Shown here piece after piece: positions 34,489 to 44,088 of a stretch of DNA of 64,000 nt (the stretch's first letter is position 1; the number at the start of each line of letters is the position of its first letter). The position numbers and the translations under genes were made by a program. A model generated the notes under the pieces. The model did not search any database. It worked only from the letters and a program-made list of their open reading frames with translations, and was not told the DNA's origin. This DNA is from an uncultured Lachnospira sp. (GTDB taxonomy: Bacteria; Bacillota; Clostridia; Lachnospirales; Lachnospiraceae): NCBI GenBank assembly GCA_910589305.1, contig CAJUTV010000012.1, positions 44,538 through 108,537 of the forward strand, given 5' to 3'.

Positions 34489-35961
34489 TCATTTAATGAT
34501 GTCATCAATTTCATCGGTAAAAGTGCTCATCATTTCTTTTGTTTGTTCTTCAAGCTGCCTTATACTTTCTTTTTCTGCCTTTAGTTTTTCTAATCTCTCT
34601 TGATTCCATTTTTCTATATTTTCTAGTCTTTCTTGGTCCCATTGTTCTATACGCTTCTCTTGTTCTGTGTTTTTATAATTCCTTCCAGAAACCAATCCAT
34701 ACAACATTAATATCGTAATTATAATAGCAAAAGCATAGATATATGTTAAAACATGTGTAGAATTTCTCCCTGATTGATATAAATCTTCCACTCTTCCCAT
34801 ATTATTATGTGCATAATCCAAATAGATTCTGATATATTCTAAAAAACTATCAAAATCATTTATATTGCCTGAATATCCATTATTTTTAACACCTGCAAGA
34901 ATAATATCATGTACTTTTTTTTGTGCATTTGTTACATTATTTTGCTTTGCCTTCATATAGTCAAACAATTTTGGTCTTTTTAATAACTTCCACTTAATTG
35001 TATTTGTCTCTGCTTTTCTTGAAGAAACTTTTTGATATTGTTTTAAAAATCCTTGTATATATAATAACGTTTTTCGTGTCCAGCCAAATATTTGTTGTAT
35101 TGTCTCAACAAAATTCAATCGAAATTTATCATTTTTATATAATTCTTTATATTCATCACGATTAAAAAACCATTCCCAGCATCTTATATCATTAATAAGA
35201 TAGATATTTTTTGCAAGACATATCATATCCAAAATACATTGCTGTGATTTTTCTTCATAAGAAATTTCATCATAAACAAATTCCTGTTCATCATCAATTA
35301 CTATTTGTTTATGTTTGGGAATTATTTCTTTCCAAGTAATATTTTTTTTACTTGATACGTTTTTTTTATCAAATATATTTTCTGGTTCTAGTACTATTTT
35401 TTTATCAGAGATGTTTTCCTTTTGTGATACATCTTTTAATTGCAATACCACATTTTTGTTTGATATTGCTTCTTCTTTCATATTATTGGAGTCCAATATC
35501 ATATCATTATTTAATATTGTTTGCTCTTTTGCTATATTATCAGGCTGTGATATCTCATCTTTATTCAATATTCTTTCTTCTTTTGTTATATTATTAGATG
35601 TTATATTATCAGACTTTAATACCACTGTTCTATCAATTTTTGTCTCTTTTTGCGGTATATCTTCTGTCTTAGATATAATTTCTTTATCCGATATTGTCTG
35701 TTCTTCTAAAATATCTTGTGAAATATACTTGTCACTCAATATTTTATTATTTTCAATCGTAGTTTTATATGTATTTTGCAGTTTTGCATACTTAATTGCA
35801 CTTTTATATGCTTTTTGCAGCTCTTGGAACTCTTCTGGATATTCTTCTGGGTGAACCAATTTCGCTTTTTTTGCATAAGCTGCCTTAATTTTTGATATGT
35901 CTGTAGTAACTTCAATACCTAATATACTCCATTGATTTGCACTCCACATAAAAATAACCAT
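34489..35961 (-). CDS. Membrane J-domain protein with degenerate repeat linker
   Basis: The 490-residue protein starts with a J-like domain (about 5-60): 'WSILGIEVTTDISKIKAAYA', then 'HPEEYPEEF' where the canonical HPD tripeptide reads HPE. Residues 90-205 are a low-complexity linker built from degenerate units of the type D-N-I-x-x-K-x-x-I-L. A membrane helix lies near 413-433, followed by a Glu-rich coiled coil to the end. It follows the HscC-like Hsp70 gene (81 bp) and is its likely co-chaperone. Start is uncertain between 35961 and 35949. A decayed family B element lies upstream. Confidence 0.8.
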   Translation of the reverse strand: MVIFMWSANQWSILGIEVTTDISKIKAAYAKKAKLVHPEEYPEEFQELQKAYKSAIKYAKLQNTYKTTIENNKILSDKYISQDILEEQTISDKEIISKTEDIPQKETKIDRTVVLKSDNITSNNITKEERILNKDEISQPDNIAKEQTILNNDMILDSNNMKEEAISNKNVVLQLKDVSQKENISDKKIVLEPENIFDKKNVSSKKNITWKEIIPKHKQIVIDDEQEFVYDEISYEEKSQQCILDMICLAKNIYLINDIRCWEWFFNRDEYKELYKNDKFRLNFVETIQQIFGWTRKTLLYIQGFLKQYQKVSSRKAETNTIKWKLLKRPKLFDYMKAKQNNVTNAQKKVHDIILAGVKNNGYSGNINDFDSFLEYIRIYLDYAHNNMGRVEDLYQSGRNSTHVLTYIYAFAIIITILMLYGLVSGRNYKNTEQEKRIEQWDQERLENIEKWNQERLEKLKAEKESIRQLEEQTKEMMSTFTDEIDDIIK

Positions 35962-35962
35962 G

Positions 35963-36013
35963 CCTTTCCATAACCTGCGAATTTAATAAACAACTTGCTG
36001 TTGTATGCGCAGG
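35963..36013 (-). promoter_or_regulatory. Family B-like leader, decayed copy
   Basis: On the minus strand ATTTGTG is followed by CCTGCG (36013-36008), complementary to CGCAGG (35979-35974) just before the GGAAAGG ribosome binding site (35969-35963). The P1 partner strand is weak (CATACAA). The layout fits family B, but only P2 is convincing. Confidence 0.45.
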
Positions 36014-36042
36014 CACAAATATAAAATCATTTGTTTTTCACA

Positions 36043-37752
36043 CTATTCATCCTCTTCACTCCAAAATGATTCATCAAAATTATCAAAATCAAAATTTCGT
36101 CTCTCAATAGCTTCTAACATAACAGCAAGCTTTACATACTGCTCATGAACTTCTCGCTCTTTTCCAGTATTGGCAAGCTCTTTAAAATATCTTACCATAC
36201 TCGCAATATATTCTCTTATCTGAGGATTGCTCTCTTGATAAAGTCTTTCTGCTTTTTCTATAAGAAGCTTATTTTCTTCCAATTCCAGCGGATGCAACGT
36301 CATCTTTTTCAATTCTTCAAGTCTTCTATCCAATTCCTCTTTTGATAAAACCATATTTTTATTTAATATGACTTTATGTAAATTTTGATTAGAACCTTGA
36401 ATCCTAATATCAAGAATACCATTGATATCATACATAAATGTCACTTCAACACCGACAGCTCCCTTTGGCGCTCTTGGCAAACCGTCTACTCTCATATTGC
36501 CAAGAAGTAAGTTCTCACTGGCTACCAAATTTTCTCCCTGATAAATAGGAAAATCAAAACTTGTTTGATTGTTATTTACTGTTACATAATATTTACTTCT
36601 TTTACAAGGCAACGTTTCATTTCGTTGTATAATTGGTGAAAAGGTACCATCATATATTGCTGTTCCCAATGAAAATGGGCATATATCAGCTAAAATAACA
36701 TCTTTAATTTCGCCTTTTCGCTCTTTAATAGCAGAAGCAATACCAACACCCATAGCAATACTTTCATCTGGATTATCATCTATCACTACTTCCACATCTA
36801 ATAAACTTTTTATATATTTTGCAACAACTGGCATCTTAGAAGAACCACCTACAAGTATTATCTTATCAATTTCTTCAATTGTCATATCTGCATCATTAAG
36901 CACCTTTTTAATAGGTTTTGACATACGTGTAAACAATTCGGAGGCAATATGTATCAATTCTTGATTGGATACACTAATCGTATATTCTTTTTCTTCCAAC
37001 CAAAATGTTCTTGTAGCATTATTCGTATGAGTCAACTCTTTTTTTAAAGCTTCTGCTTCTTTTTTAATAATTCCTTGTTCCTCTAATGTAAACATACTTT
37101 TTGATGTATGATTTGACTCATAAAAATAATTTGCTATAGCTTCATCAAAATCTTTTCCGCCAAGATAATTATCTCCCGCTACTGCCTGTATTTCTACCAT
37201 CTGGTCAAACGCTTCAACAAGCGATACATCAAGTGTTCCGCCTCCAAAGTCAAAGATTATAAAACTTTCATCATTATCTGTATTTACATGATGTTTCAAA
37301 GCGACAGCAGAAGGCTCATTGATAAGTCTTTCTACCCGAAGACCTGCCAATGTGCCTGCATTTTTTGTCGCACAACGCTTATCATCATTAAAATAGGCTG
37401 GCACGCTGATTACAGCTTCTGTCACCTCTTCATTCAAATAATTTTGTGCATCTTCTTTTAACCTTCTTAATACAAATGATGATAATTCCTCTGCTCTATA
37501 TCCACGCTTTCCTACATAATACATTCTATCCGTTCCCATATTGCGCTTAAATTCGCTAAATGTTACTGCTGGATGAGTAATTAATCGTTCTTTTGCAATC
37601 TTTCCTACATAGACTTCTCCATTATCATCAAAACTAACTACAGATGGTGTCAAATACTCACCAAAAGAATTTGGTACAAGCTGAATATGTCCATCTTTCC
37701 AAACACTGACAAGACTATTTGTCGTTCCTAAATCAATACCAATAATTGCCAT
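36043..37752 (-). CDS. hscC: HscC-like Hsp70 chaperone
   Basis: The 569-residue protein starts 'IIGIDLGTTNSLVSVW' (phosphate 1 motif), with 'IFDFGGGTLDVSLV' as phosphate 2 and 'ILVGGSSKMP' as the adenosine motif, followed by a substrate-binding domain ('FPIYQGE', 'VEVTFMYDINGILDI'). It is about 70 residues shorter than DnaK, fits the HscC branch, and lacks an EEVD-like or long flexible tail. The downstream J-protein is the probable partner. These specialised Hsp70 pairs have poorly defined clients. Confidence 0.88.
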   Translation of the reverse strand: MAIIGIDLGTTNSLVSVWKDGHIQLVPNSFGEYLTPSVVSFDDNGEVYVGKIAKERLITHPAVTFSEFKRNMGTDRMYYVGKRGYRAEELSSFVLRRLKEDAQNYLNEEVTEAVISVPAYFNDDKRCATKNAGTLAGLRVERLINEPSAVALKHHVNTDNDESFIIFDFGGGTLDVSLVEAFDQMVEIQAVAGDNYLGGKDFDEAIANYFYESNHTSKSMFTLEEQGIIKKEAEALKKELTHTNNATRTFWLEEKEYTISVSNQELIHIASELFTRMSKPIKKVLNDADMTIEEIDKIILVGGSSKMPVVAKYIKSLLDVEVVIDDNPDESIAMGVGIASAIKERKGEIKDVILADICPFSLGTAIYDGTFSPIIQRNETLPCKRSKYYVTVNNNQTSFDFPIYQGENLVASENLLLGNMRVDGLPRAPKGAVGVEVTFMYDINGILDIRIQGSNQNLHKVILNKNMVLSKEELDRRLEELKKMTLHPLELEENKLLIEKAERLYQESNPQIREYIASMVRYFKELANTGKEREVHEQYVKLAVMLEAIERRNFDFDNFDESFWSEEDE

Positions 37753-37870
37753 AACTTTACACCTTCTAAGTAAATCTAATAAGGCAATTATACAATGATT
37801 ATAATAAATACTTCAACAACTTTTCTAATTGTTTATATAAATTCGCATAAAAAATTTTTTATACCAATTT

Positions 37871-39025
37871 TTATTTACTTTGATTCCTGCGAGAAACAAT
37901 AATTCCTACAGTAACCAGAGCCAATGCAAATAAAATTTGGATTCCCATATAAGAAAATAGTTTGCCAATATTTTCTGTGCCATGTTTTTGAATATGAATT
38001 AATGCTAATTGATACCAATAGGTTGGTAAAAAATGTGCGATTTTAATTACTGTATCACTTAAAAATTCCATAGGAACAAAGACACCGCATAAAAAGCTCA
38101 TGCCTAGTGACACCGTATTGCCAATCATATTCATTGTGCTGTCATTTTTAATTAACTGGCTTACTAAATAAGTAATAGCTAACGCTACAAACATATAAGA
38201 TATAGCATTTGTCATATATAACAGCCACTGCATAGAAAGAATTTCTGTCTTAAATGCAAAAACTGCCAATATAAAAAATATAAAAATAATGGCAAAACCA
38301 GAACACACAACCCCCATCAGTGTCTCTTTGCTGATTCTTGCAAAAGAGTATGCGGAACATGCAATTCTGCTTCTTAAATCTTTTTTCTGAAAGATAACTA
38401 AAACTCTTCCTATTGTAATTACACACATAATAACAATAATCCAGCTCATATAATTAAAGAAATAATAGACTGCATTATAATTTATATTATTTTCTTTCTC
38501 AACAATCTTTGTAGACAATTCTGTATTTGCTGTTTTGGCAGCTTTTTCCATAGCACTGCTTATATCTATTCCACTGACAGCATAACTTTTTGCATATTTG
38601 ACAAATCGATTATAGTCTTGTTCAAAAAGCTGTGATGTATACGTATTTGGTATCGCTATTATCTCAATATAATCTTCTAAATTGGATTGATTTGACTTAA
38701 AATTTTCTCCGAAATCTTTTTTTATTTTTACTATACAATCCACATTTCTATTAAACAACTCATCCTGCATAACTTCTACACTATCATTTTCAATTGATTT
38801 TAATTCATGTTTTTTTGACATATATGCTACAATATCTTTGCTCACTTGGCTATTATCATAATCAAATACTGCAAAGTTACATTTTTTATCTGAAAAAGAA
38901 ATTTGTTCTTTAACTGAATTAGGTACAATAAACCCAAACAATATTATAGAAAATATACCAATATATAATGCCCATTGACCAAGATACCCTTTTAAAACTT
39001 TAAAATATACTTTAAAGACTTGCAT
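37871..39025 (-). CDS. ABC-2 type transporter permease
   Basis: The 384-residue protein has one N-terminal membrane helix, a large extracellular domain (about 40-180, 'FNRNVDCIVKIKKDFGENF') and five to six C-terminal helices, the ABC-2 type exporter permease plan. AAGGAGG precedes the start, which overlaps the preceding permease gene by 14 bp. With its paralogue and the ATPase it forms a three-gene exporter divergent from a two-component system. Likely cargo is an antimicrobial or lipid; not predictable. Confidence 0.88.
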   Translation of the reverse strand: MQVFKVYFKVLKGYLGQWALYIGIFSIILFGFIVPNSVKEQISFSDKKCNFAVFDYDNSQVSKDIVAYMSKKHELKSIENDSVEVMQDELFNRNVDCIVKIKKDFGENFKSNQSNLEDYIEIIAIPNTYTSQLFEQDYNRFVKYAKSYAVSGIDISSAMEKAAKTANTELSTKIVEKENNINYNAVYYFFNYMSWIIVIMCVITIGRVLVIFQKKDLRSRIACSAYSFARISKETLMGVVCSGFAIIFIFFILAVFAFKTEILSMQWLLYMTNAISYMFVALAITYLVSQLIKNDSTMNMIGNTVSLGMSFLCGVFVPMEFLSDTVIKIAHFLPTYWYQLALIHIQKHGTENIGKLFSYMGIQILFALALVTVGIIVSRRNQSK

Positions 39026-40148
39026 ATGTATTCCTCCTTAAAATCTGAACACTGATTGTCAAAAGAACAACCATAATTGCTACTAAAAGTGCAATATCCA
39101 CAAAATATCTATTATAAGAATCATATACATTTAATGAATAAAAGGCATCGGATATCAGTGCTGCAGGATTGAGACGATTTAATATTGGAATTGTATGTTC
39201 TATTGTATCTTTGATACCTGAAGCCACCAAATCAGCCATAACCGATAATCCCATACCTATTGAAACACATATCCCCATTTTAGCTCCATCTCCAATTTTG
39301 GCAAAAGAGCCTATAATTGCGCCTATTGCCAATCCTACACATGGACCTAACAATAAAATAAGTAATATTGCCGGATATTTATCTCCAAAACGAATACCTA
39401 TAATATTCATATAAATAAATGCAATAATCATCACTGCAAATTGTGTTGTCACCATAGCCAAAAATTCGGAACAAAGCATCATAGCCTTACCTCTTGGAAT
39501 AATTGCTCTTCTTATTCCAAGACTGCTTGTATTTGCCTGCATTTTGCTAATTCTTTCTACTGCAATAAATGATGCAAACATACTGCTCATAGCAAAGATG
39601 GCATAAAAATAATTATAATATACATTTTGGCAACCATCTGACGTTTTTCCTTCTGTAAAATATGTTTTATTATCCAATAAAGATTTAATTGCCTCACTTT
39701 TTTGCTCTTCTGAGGCAGTACTGCTTATAATATTTTTAACAACATCTTCTGATTGTGTATATTGTTCAATAATTGTTTTAATAATTGTTGACATATAACT
39801 ATTTTCGCCAACGGTCAATGATATTTCTTTTCCTTTATATATAATGCCATTTACATCACCATTATAAAGTGCTTCTAAGGCTTCCTTTTCATCTAATTTT
39901 TGAACAGAAAAAATTTGGTCTTCCCCTTCTTTGGACAATGCCTCTAATAACGCATCAAGCCCTTTATTTTCTTCTTTTTCAACAACAGCTATAGGTATGA
40001 TTGTCATCAATTCATCGGTATCAAATAAATTTCCAAATGCCATATACATAAATGTTGCAAGAGCTATCGGAAAAATAAGTGTCCATATAATTGCTGACTT
40101 ATTGCGGAATATACTTTTAATTGAATAACAATAATTATGCCAAAACAT
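39012..40148 (-). CDS. ABC-2 type transporter permease
   Basis: The 378-residue protein has the same plan as its downstream neighbour: a first helix at about 18-40, an extracellular domain ('IIPIAVVEKEEN'), then about five helices in the C-terminal half. The start at 40148 is chosen because AAGGAGGT lies 6 bp upstream; a GTG at 40169 is possible but would carry that site inside the gene. It lies 22 bp after the ATPase gene. The two permeases probably form a heterodimer. Confidence 0.88.
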   Translation of the reverse strand: MFWHNYCYSIKSIFRNKSAIIWTLIFPIALATFMYMAFGNLFDTDELMTIIPIAVVEKEENKGLDALLEALSKEGEDQIFSVQKLDEKEALEALYNGDVNGIIYKGKEISLTVGENSYMSTIIKTIIEQYTQSEDVVKNIISSTASEEQKSEAIKSLLDNKTYFTEGKTSDGCQNVYYNYFYAIFAMSSMFASFIAVERISKMQANTSSLGIRRAIIPRGKAMMLCSEFLAMVTTQFAVMIIAFIYMNIIGIRFGDKYPAILLILLLGPCVGLAIGAIIGSFAKIGDGAKMGICVSIGMGLSVMADLVASGIKDTIEHTIPILNRLNPAALISDAFYSLNVYDSYNRYFVDIALLVAIMVVLLTISVQILRRNTYASL

Positions 40149-40170
40149 ATTTACCTCCTTATCGTTCACA

Positions 40171-41109
40171 CTAATCTCTCAATTCTTTTCCAGTTATCTC
40201 TAGGAATACATCATTTAATGTTGGTTGTTGTGAGTACACACTGCCAAATGATATATCTTTTGATTGAAAGTAATCAAGCAAACGGACAACATTATGTTTT
40301 CCTCCGCTAAAATTAACACTGAGACGACAATCACTATATCCCACATTATAAGCATGAGGCAATGTATGAATATCCTTTATGTTCTGTTCATTAAGCCCTA
40401 ATACTTCAACCGTTATACTTTCTGTATTCTTAATCATTTGCTTTAATTCTTCTTTTGTACCCATCGCAATATTTTTACCTTTATCCATAATTGCTATTTT
40501 GGTACAAATTTGCTCAACCTCTTCCATATAATGAGATGTGTAAATAATTGTCGCTCCATCTCTATTAAGCTGTTCTATTCCTTCTAAAATCTTATTGCGG
40601 CTTTGTGGGTCAACTGCAACTGTAGGTTCATCAAAAAAGATAAGCTTTGGTTTATGTGCAATACCGCAGGCAATATTAAGTCGTCTTAGTAAACCTCCTG
40701 AAAGTTTTTTTGGTTTAAACTTTATATATTCTTTTAATCCCACAAATTCAATCGCTTCATCAATGTATTCTCTTCTCTTACTCTTATCTTTTATATATAA
40801 TCCACAGAAATAATCAATATTTTCAAACACATTTAATTCATCAAATACTGCCACATTTTGCATCACCACACCAATATCCTTTTTGATATCATAACTTGTT
40901 GGTTTCATTGGCTTTCCAAATATTTTAATTTCTCCTTTATCATAAGAAAGCAACGCCAAAATACAATTAATTGTCGTCGTTTTGCCGCTACCGTTTGGAC
41001 CAAGCAGACCAAATATTTCCCCTTCTTTAATAGCAAGATTAAAATGGTCTAATGCAACCAATTCTTTATATCTTTTTACCAAACTTTTAACTTCTACTGC
41101 TAATTCCAT
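40171..41109 (-). CDS. ABC exporter ATP-binding protein
   Basis: The 312-residue ATPase has Walker A GPNGSGKTT (about 38-46), 'VMQNVAVFDELNVFEN', signature 'LSGGLLRRLNIA' and Walker B 'LIFFDEPTVAVDP', then 'YTSHYMEEVE'. The C-terminal 80 residues match the DrrA/CcmA-type exporter extension. It powers the two ABC-2 permeases downstream. Its expression is probably controlled by the divergent histidine kinase and response regulator, as in many drug or bacteriocin-resistance modules. Confidence 0.92.
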   Translation of the reverse strand: MELAVEVKSLVKRYKELVALDHFNLAIKEGEIFGLLGPNGSGKTTTINCILALLSYDKGEIKIFGKPMKPTSYDIKKDIGVVMQNVAVFDELNVFENIDYFCGLYIKDKSKRREYIDEAIEFVGLKEYIKFKPKKLSGGLLRRLNIACGIAHKPKLIFFDEPTVAVDPQSRNKILEGIEQLNRDGATIIYTSHYMEEVEQICTKIAIMDKGKNIAMGTKEELKQMIKNTESITVEVLGLNEQNIKDIHTLPHAYNVGYSDCRLSVNFSGGKHNVVRLLDYFQSKDISFGSVYSQQPTLNDVFLEITGKELRD

Positions 41110-41198
41110 ATTGATACAAATCCTCCATTCTCAGACTTTTTATCTATATATTCCAATTTCTTGGATATCTCTAATGACCTTTTTATGATAACTTTTTG

Positions 41199-41227
41199 TA
41201 AATACAATTTATAGTGTTAAACGTCAA
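41199..41227 (-). promoter_or_regulatory. Candidate promoter of ABC exporter operon
   Basis: On the minus strand TTGACG (41227-41222), 17 bp and TATTTA (41204-41199). It lies 90 bp before the ATPase start, inside the 305-bp divergent region 41110-41414. A response-regulator binding repeat could not be identified. Near 41278-41295 a plus-strand TATACT beside the dyad ATACT/AGTAT may belong to the kinase promoter. Confidence 0.45.
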
Positions 41228-41414
41228 TTTTAAATATGACAAATATCACTTTTTAAATTTTTTATACCAATTTTGTAATACTGTAGTATACTATTCATTA
41301 ATTGCTCCTAAAAATTAGTTACAGACACAAACTTATCACGCGCAAAATGGCTATACAGCAATAAACAAAAAATAAAAATTTTTATAAAAACTCTATCAAA
41401 ATAAGGAACAATAT

Positions 41415-42554
41415 ATGAAACATTTTATAGGTAAATTTATTATATATATACTTTGTGCTTACTTATCCACAATAAACATTCATATAAATATAAAACTGAT
41501 TACAATCTTACTCTTCAATTTTATATTAAGCTTTGCTTTTGTTTTAATGTATCATTATCCTTCTAAAAGCCTAACAAATATCCTATCTTACTCTATAATT
41601 AAATACATTTTAGAGGTATTGTCTATTATGTATATTGTCGCTTCATTTTTTATACCTACATTGGTATACTACTTACCAACCATTGTTTATGATATCATAG
41701 CTACCACTCCATTAACCTATACTAAAATTTACAAAAACTTTAAAATTAGTATCTATATTTTATTAATAAGATATATAATATATTTAACCACTTGTTCTAT
41801 TAATAATTTTTTTATTTTAACTATATCCATTATTATTGCAGGATATATAGCCTATATAAATAATAGTTACATTGACATTTACAACAAATATATAAAATTT
41901 ACAGATAATACAAAAGAACAAAACTTGTTAAAAGCGCAAAATTATCGTATACTTCAAGAAAATCAAGATGCAGCTATCTACATGGCAACTTTAAAAGAAC
42001 GCAATCGAATTGCAAGAGAAATACATGACAATGTAGGACATTTGCTTACACGTTCTATATTACAAGTAGGTGCCGTAAAAGCAATTAATAAAGAAGAATA
42101 TTTAAAACAGCCGCTACAGCAACTGCATGACACACTTAACACCGCGATGCTTGACATTCGTCAAAGTATACACGATATACATGATGATGCGATTGACCTT
42201 GAAACAGCAATTAATGATATTATAAAAGATATTAAACAAATCCATATTAAAATTGATTTTGATATGAACAAAAAAACTCCTAAAGATATTAAATATTGTT
42301 TTATTGCTATTATCAAAGAAGCTGTTACTAACACATTAAAGCATAGCAACGCTTCTGATATGAAAATTATCCTTCGTGAACATCCAGGATTTTATCAACT
42401 GTTTATACAAGATAATGGCACGGCTTATCAGCACACAACGTTTAATCAAGGAATAGGACTTGATAATATAATCAATCGTGTTCACTTTCTTAACGGCACC
42501 ATTAAAATATCACAAGACAATGGTTTTTCTATATTTGTATCCATTGTCAAATAA
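41415..42554 (+). CDS. NarL-type sensor histidine kinase
   Basis: The 379-residue protein has about five N-terminal membrane helices (1-160), a dimerisation helix with 'ERNRIAREIHDNVGHLLTRS' containing the phospho-accepting His (HisKA_3 type), and an ATPase domain with 'IIKEAVTNTLKHSNAS' and 'GIGLDNI'. No large extracellular sensor loop is seen, so it may sense the transporter or a membrane compound directly. AAGGA precedes the start. It is followed by its response regulator and is divergent from the ABC-2 exporter. Confidence 0.9.
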   Translation: MKHFIGKFIIYILCAYLSTINIHINIKLITILLFNFILSFAFVLMYHYPSKSLTNILSYSIIKYILEVLSIMYIVASFFIPTLVYYLPTIVYDIIATTPLTYTKIYKNFKISIYILLIRYIIYLTTCSINNFFILTISIIIAGYIAYINNSYIDIYNKYIKFTDNTKEQNLLKAQNYRILQENQDAAIYMATLKERNRIAREIHDNVGHLLTRSILQVGAVKAINKEEYLKQPLQQLHDTLNTAMLDIRQSIHDIHDDAIDLETAINDIIKDIKQIHIKIDFDMNKKTPKDIKYCFIAIIKEAVTNTLKHSNASDMKIILREHPGFYQLFIQDNGTAYQHTTFNQGIGLDNIINRVHFLNGTIKISQDNGFSIFVSIVK

Positions 42555-42646
42555 TAAATTTTTTATAGAAAGGACTAGTGCTTTTTCTGCTATCTACTTT
42601 TTTGTGTTATCTAACTAAAGTAGATTTTTGCACTGAAACTAAATTA

Positions 42647-43276
42647 ATGAAAATAATTATTGTAGATGATGACAAACTTGCAGCTTTATCTTTAAAAACA
42701 ATTCTTGAAACAGAACCTGAAATTGAAGTTCTTGCTATGGGCAACGATGGACTGGAAGCCATTTCACTTTATGATACCTACAAGCCAGATGTTTTATTAA
42801 TGGATATACGAATGGAAAAATGTTCTGGATTAGAAGCTGGAGAAATAATATTAAAATCTCACCCTGATGCAAAAATACTGTTGCTTACTACTTTTTCAGA
42901 TGATGAATACATTATTCGTGCGCTTAGAATTGGTGCAAAAGGCTATATTCTCAAACAGGCATTTGAAAGTATTGCCTCAGCAATTATTGCTGTTTATAAT
43001 GGACAAAATGTATTTGGAGATGCGGTTATGGAAAAAATCCCTTCTCTGCTTAACACCAATTCTTCCATAGAAAAAAATAGGAATATATTTGGTATAACAG
43101 AAAAAGAAATTGACCTTATTCGTCTGGTAGCAGATGGAAAAAATAATAAAGAAATTGCCAATTTATTATTTTTAAGTGAGGGAACTATTAGAAATTATAT
43201 AAGTACAATTTTAGAAAAATTGGAACTGCGAGACCGAACACAATTGGCATGTTTTTATTACAAAAATTTATCCTAG
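42647..43276 (+). CDS. NarL/FixJ-family response regulator
   Basis: The 209-residue protein has a receiver domain with 'IIIVDDDKLA', phospho-accepting Asp in 'DVLLMDIRM', Thr in 'LLLTTF' and Lys in 'GYILKQ', then a LuxR-type helix-turn-helix ('EKEIDLIRLVADGKNNKEIA'). The start at 42647 gives the normal receiver N-terminus. An in-frame GTG at 42578 close to AGAAAGGA could add 23 residues, an odd hydrophobic extension. It is partner of the kinase 92 bp upstream and likely activates the divergent exporter. Confidence 0.9.
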   Translation: MKIIIVDDDKLAALSLKTILETEPEIEVLAMGNDGLEAISLYDTYKPDVLLMDIRMEKCSGLEAGEIILKSHPDAKILLLTTFSDDEYIIRALRIGAKGYILKQAFESIASAIIAVYNGQNVFGDAVMEKIPSLLNTNSSIEKNRNIFGITEKEIDLIRLVADGKNNKEIANLLFLSEGTIRNYISTILEKLELRDRTQLACFYYKNLS

Positions 43277-43378
43277 TTTATTTTTTATCATTATAATACT
43301 TAATAAAATGCTACTTTTTTACTTTGTACTTCTAAAATGGATAATAAATATTTTTTATATTTATTTTATACTATCACT

Positions 43379-43942
43379 TTAATACATATCAAGCAAACGC
43401 TTTGCTTGCTCTTTAAGATAGTGTTTTCTTTCATTGTCATTATGGATATTTTCTTTTGCCCATTTTCTGCATTCGGCAAGATATAACAAGATTTCTTCCA
43501 TATTTTCGGGAATTTCTTTTTGTATCTTTTCTCTATATATAGAAGCAATGCTTGGACTAGCACCACCTGTAGAAATACCAATACACATACTGCCAGACGT
43601 CACCAATGAAGGAAAGATAAAACCGCATTGCTTCATATCATCAACTACATTAACAAAAATACCTTGCTTTTTACACAAATCTGAAATATGTTTATTAAGC
43701 TGTCTGTCGTTTGTAGCGGCAATCACATAAAATTTATTATAAATATCATCGTCTTTAAATTTTCGCTCAATACATTGAATATCTTTATTATGCAGCAGTT
43801 TATCTAAAATAACAGGCGCAATAACCGTTATATTGGAATGAAAAGGCTGCAGCCTAAAAACTTTCTCAGCTGCAACTTCCCCTCCGCCAACAATAAGACC
43901 TGATTTATTTTCAATATCTATAAAAAATGGAAAATATTTCAT
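43379..43942 (-). CDS. Precorrin-2 dehydrogenase / siroheme-type (SirC/CysG-N)
   Basis: The 187-residue protein begins 'YFPFFIDIENKSGLIVGGGE', the NAD-binding loop of the precorrin-2 dehydrogenase / sirohydrochlorin ferrochelatase family, with 'VIAATND' and 'VDDMKQCGFIFPSLV' and 'STGGASPSIAS' as further family blocks. It oxidises precorrin-2 to sirohydrochlorin on the way to siroheme or cobalamin. No other tetrapyrrole genes are adjacent. CAGGAGG precedes the start. The neighbouring iron/cobalamin-type binding lipoprotein is suggestive. Confidence 0.9.
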   Translation of the reverse strand: MKYFPFFIDIENKSGLIVGGGEVAAEKVFRLQPFHSNITVIAPVILDKLLHNKDIQCIERKFKDDDIYNKFYVIAATNDRQLNKHISDLCKKQGIFVNVVDDMKQCGFIFPSLVTSGSMCIGISTGGASPSIASIYREKIQKEIPENMEEILLYLAECRKWAKENIHNDNERKHYLKEQAKRLLDMY

Positions 43943-43997
43943 TAAACCTCCTGTTTATAAGCAAAATGTCTTACGTCTCTTTGTAAATAATACAGGT

Positions 43998-44060
43998 CAA
44001 AGCAAATATTTATAATCTGTTACGCTGCTTGCTTACAACCTTACAAGTACTATTGCAGCA
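43998..44060 (+). repeat. Family A repeat, decayed partial copy
   Basis: CAAAGCAAATATTTATAATC, GTTACGCTGCTTGCTTACAACC and TTACAAGTACTATTGCAGC follow the first half of family A with about one change in five bases. The second half with the CCCCAC stem is absent. Confidence 0.6.
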
Positions 44061-44088
44061 GCTTTTTATAAACCGTGCGGCTAAACCA

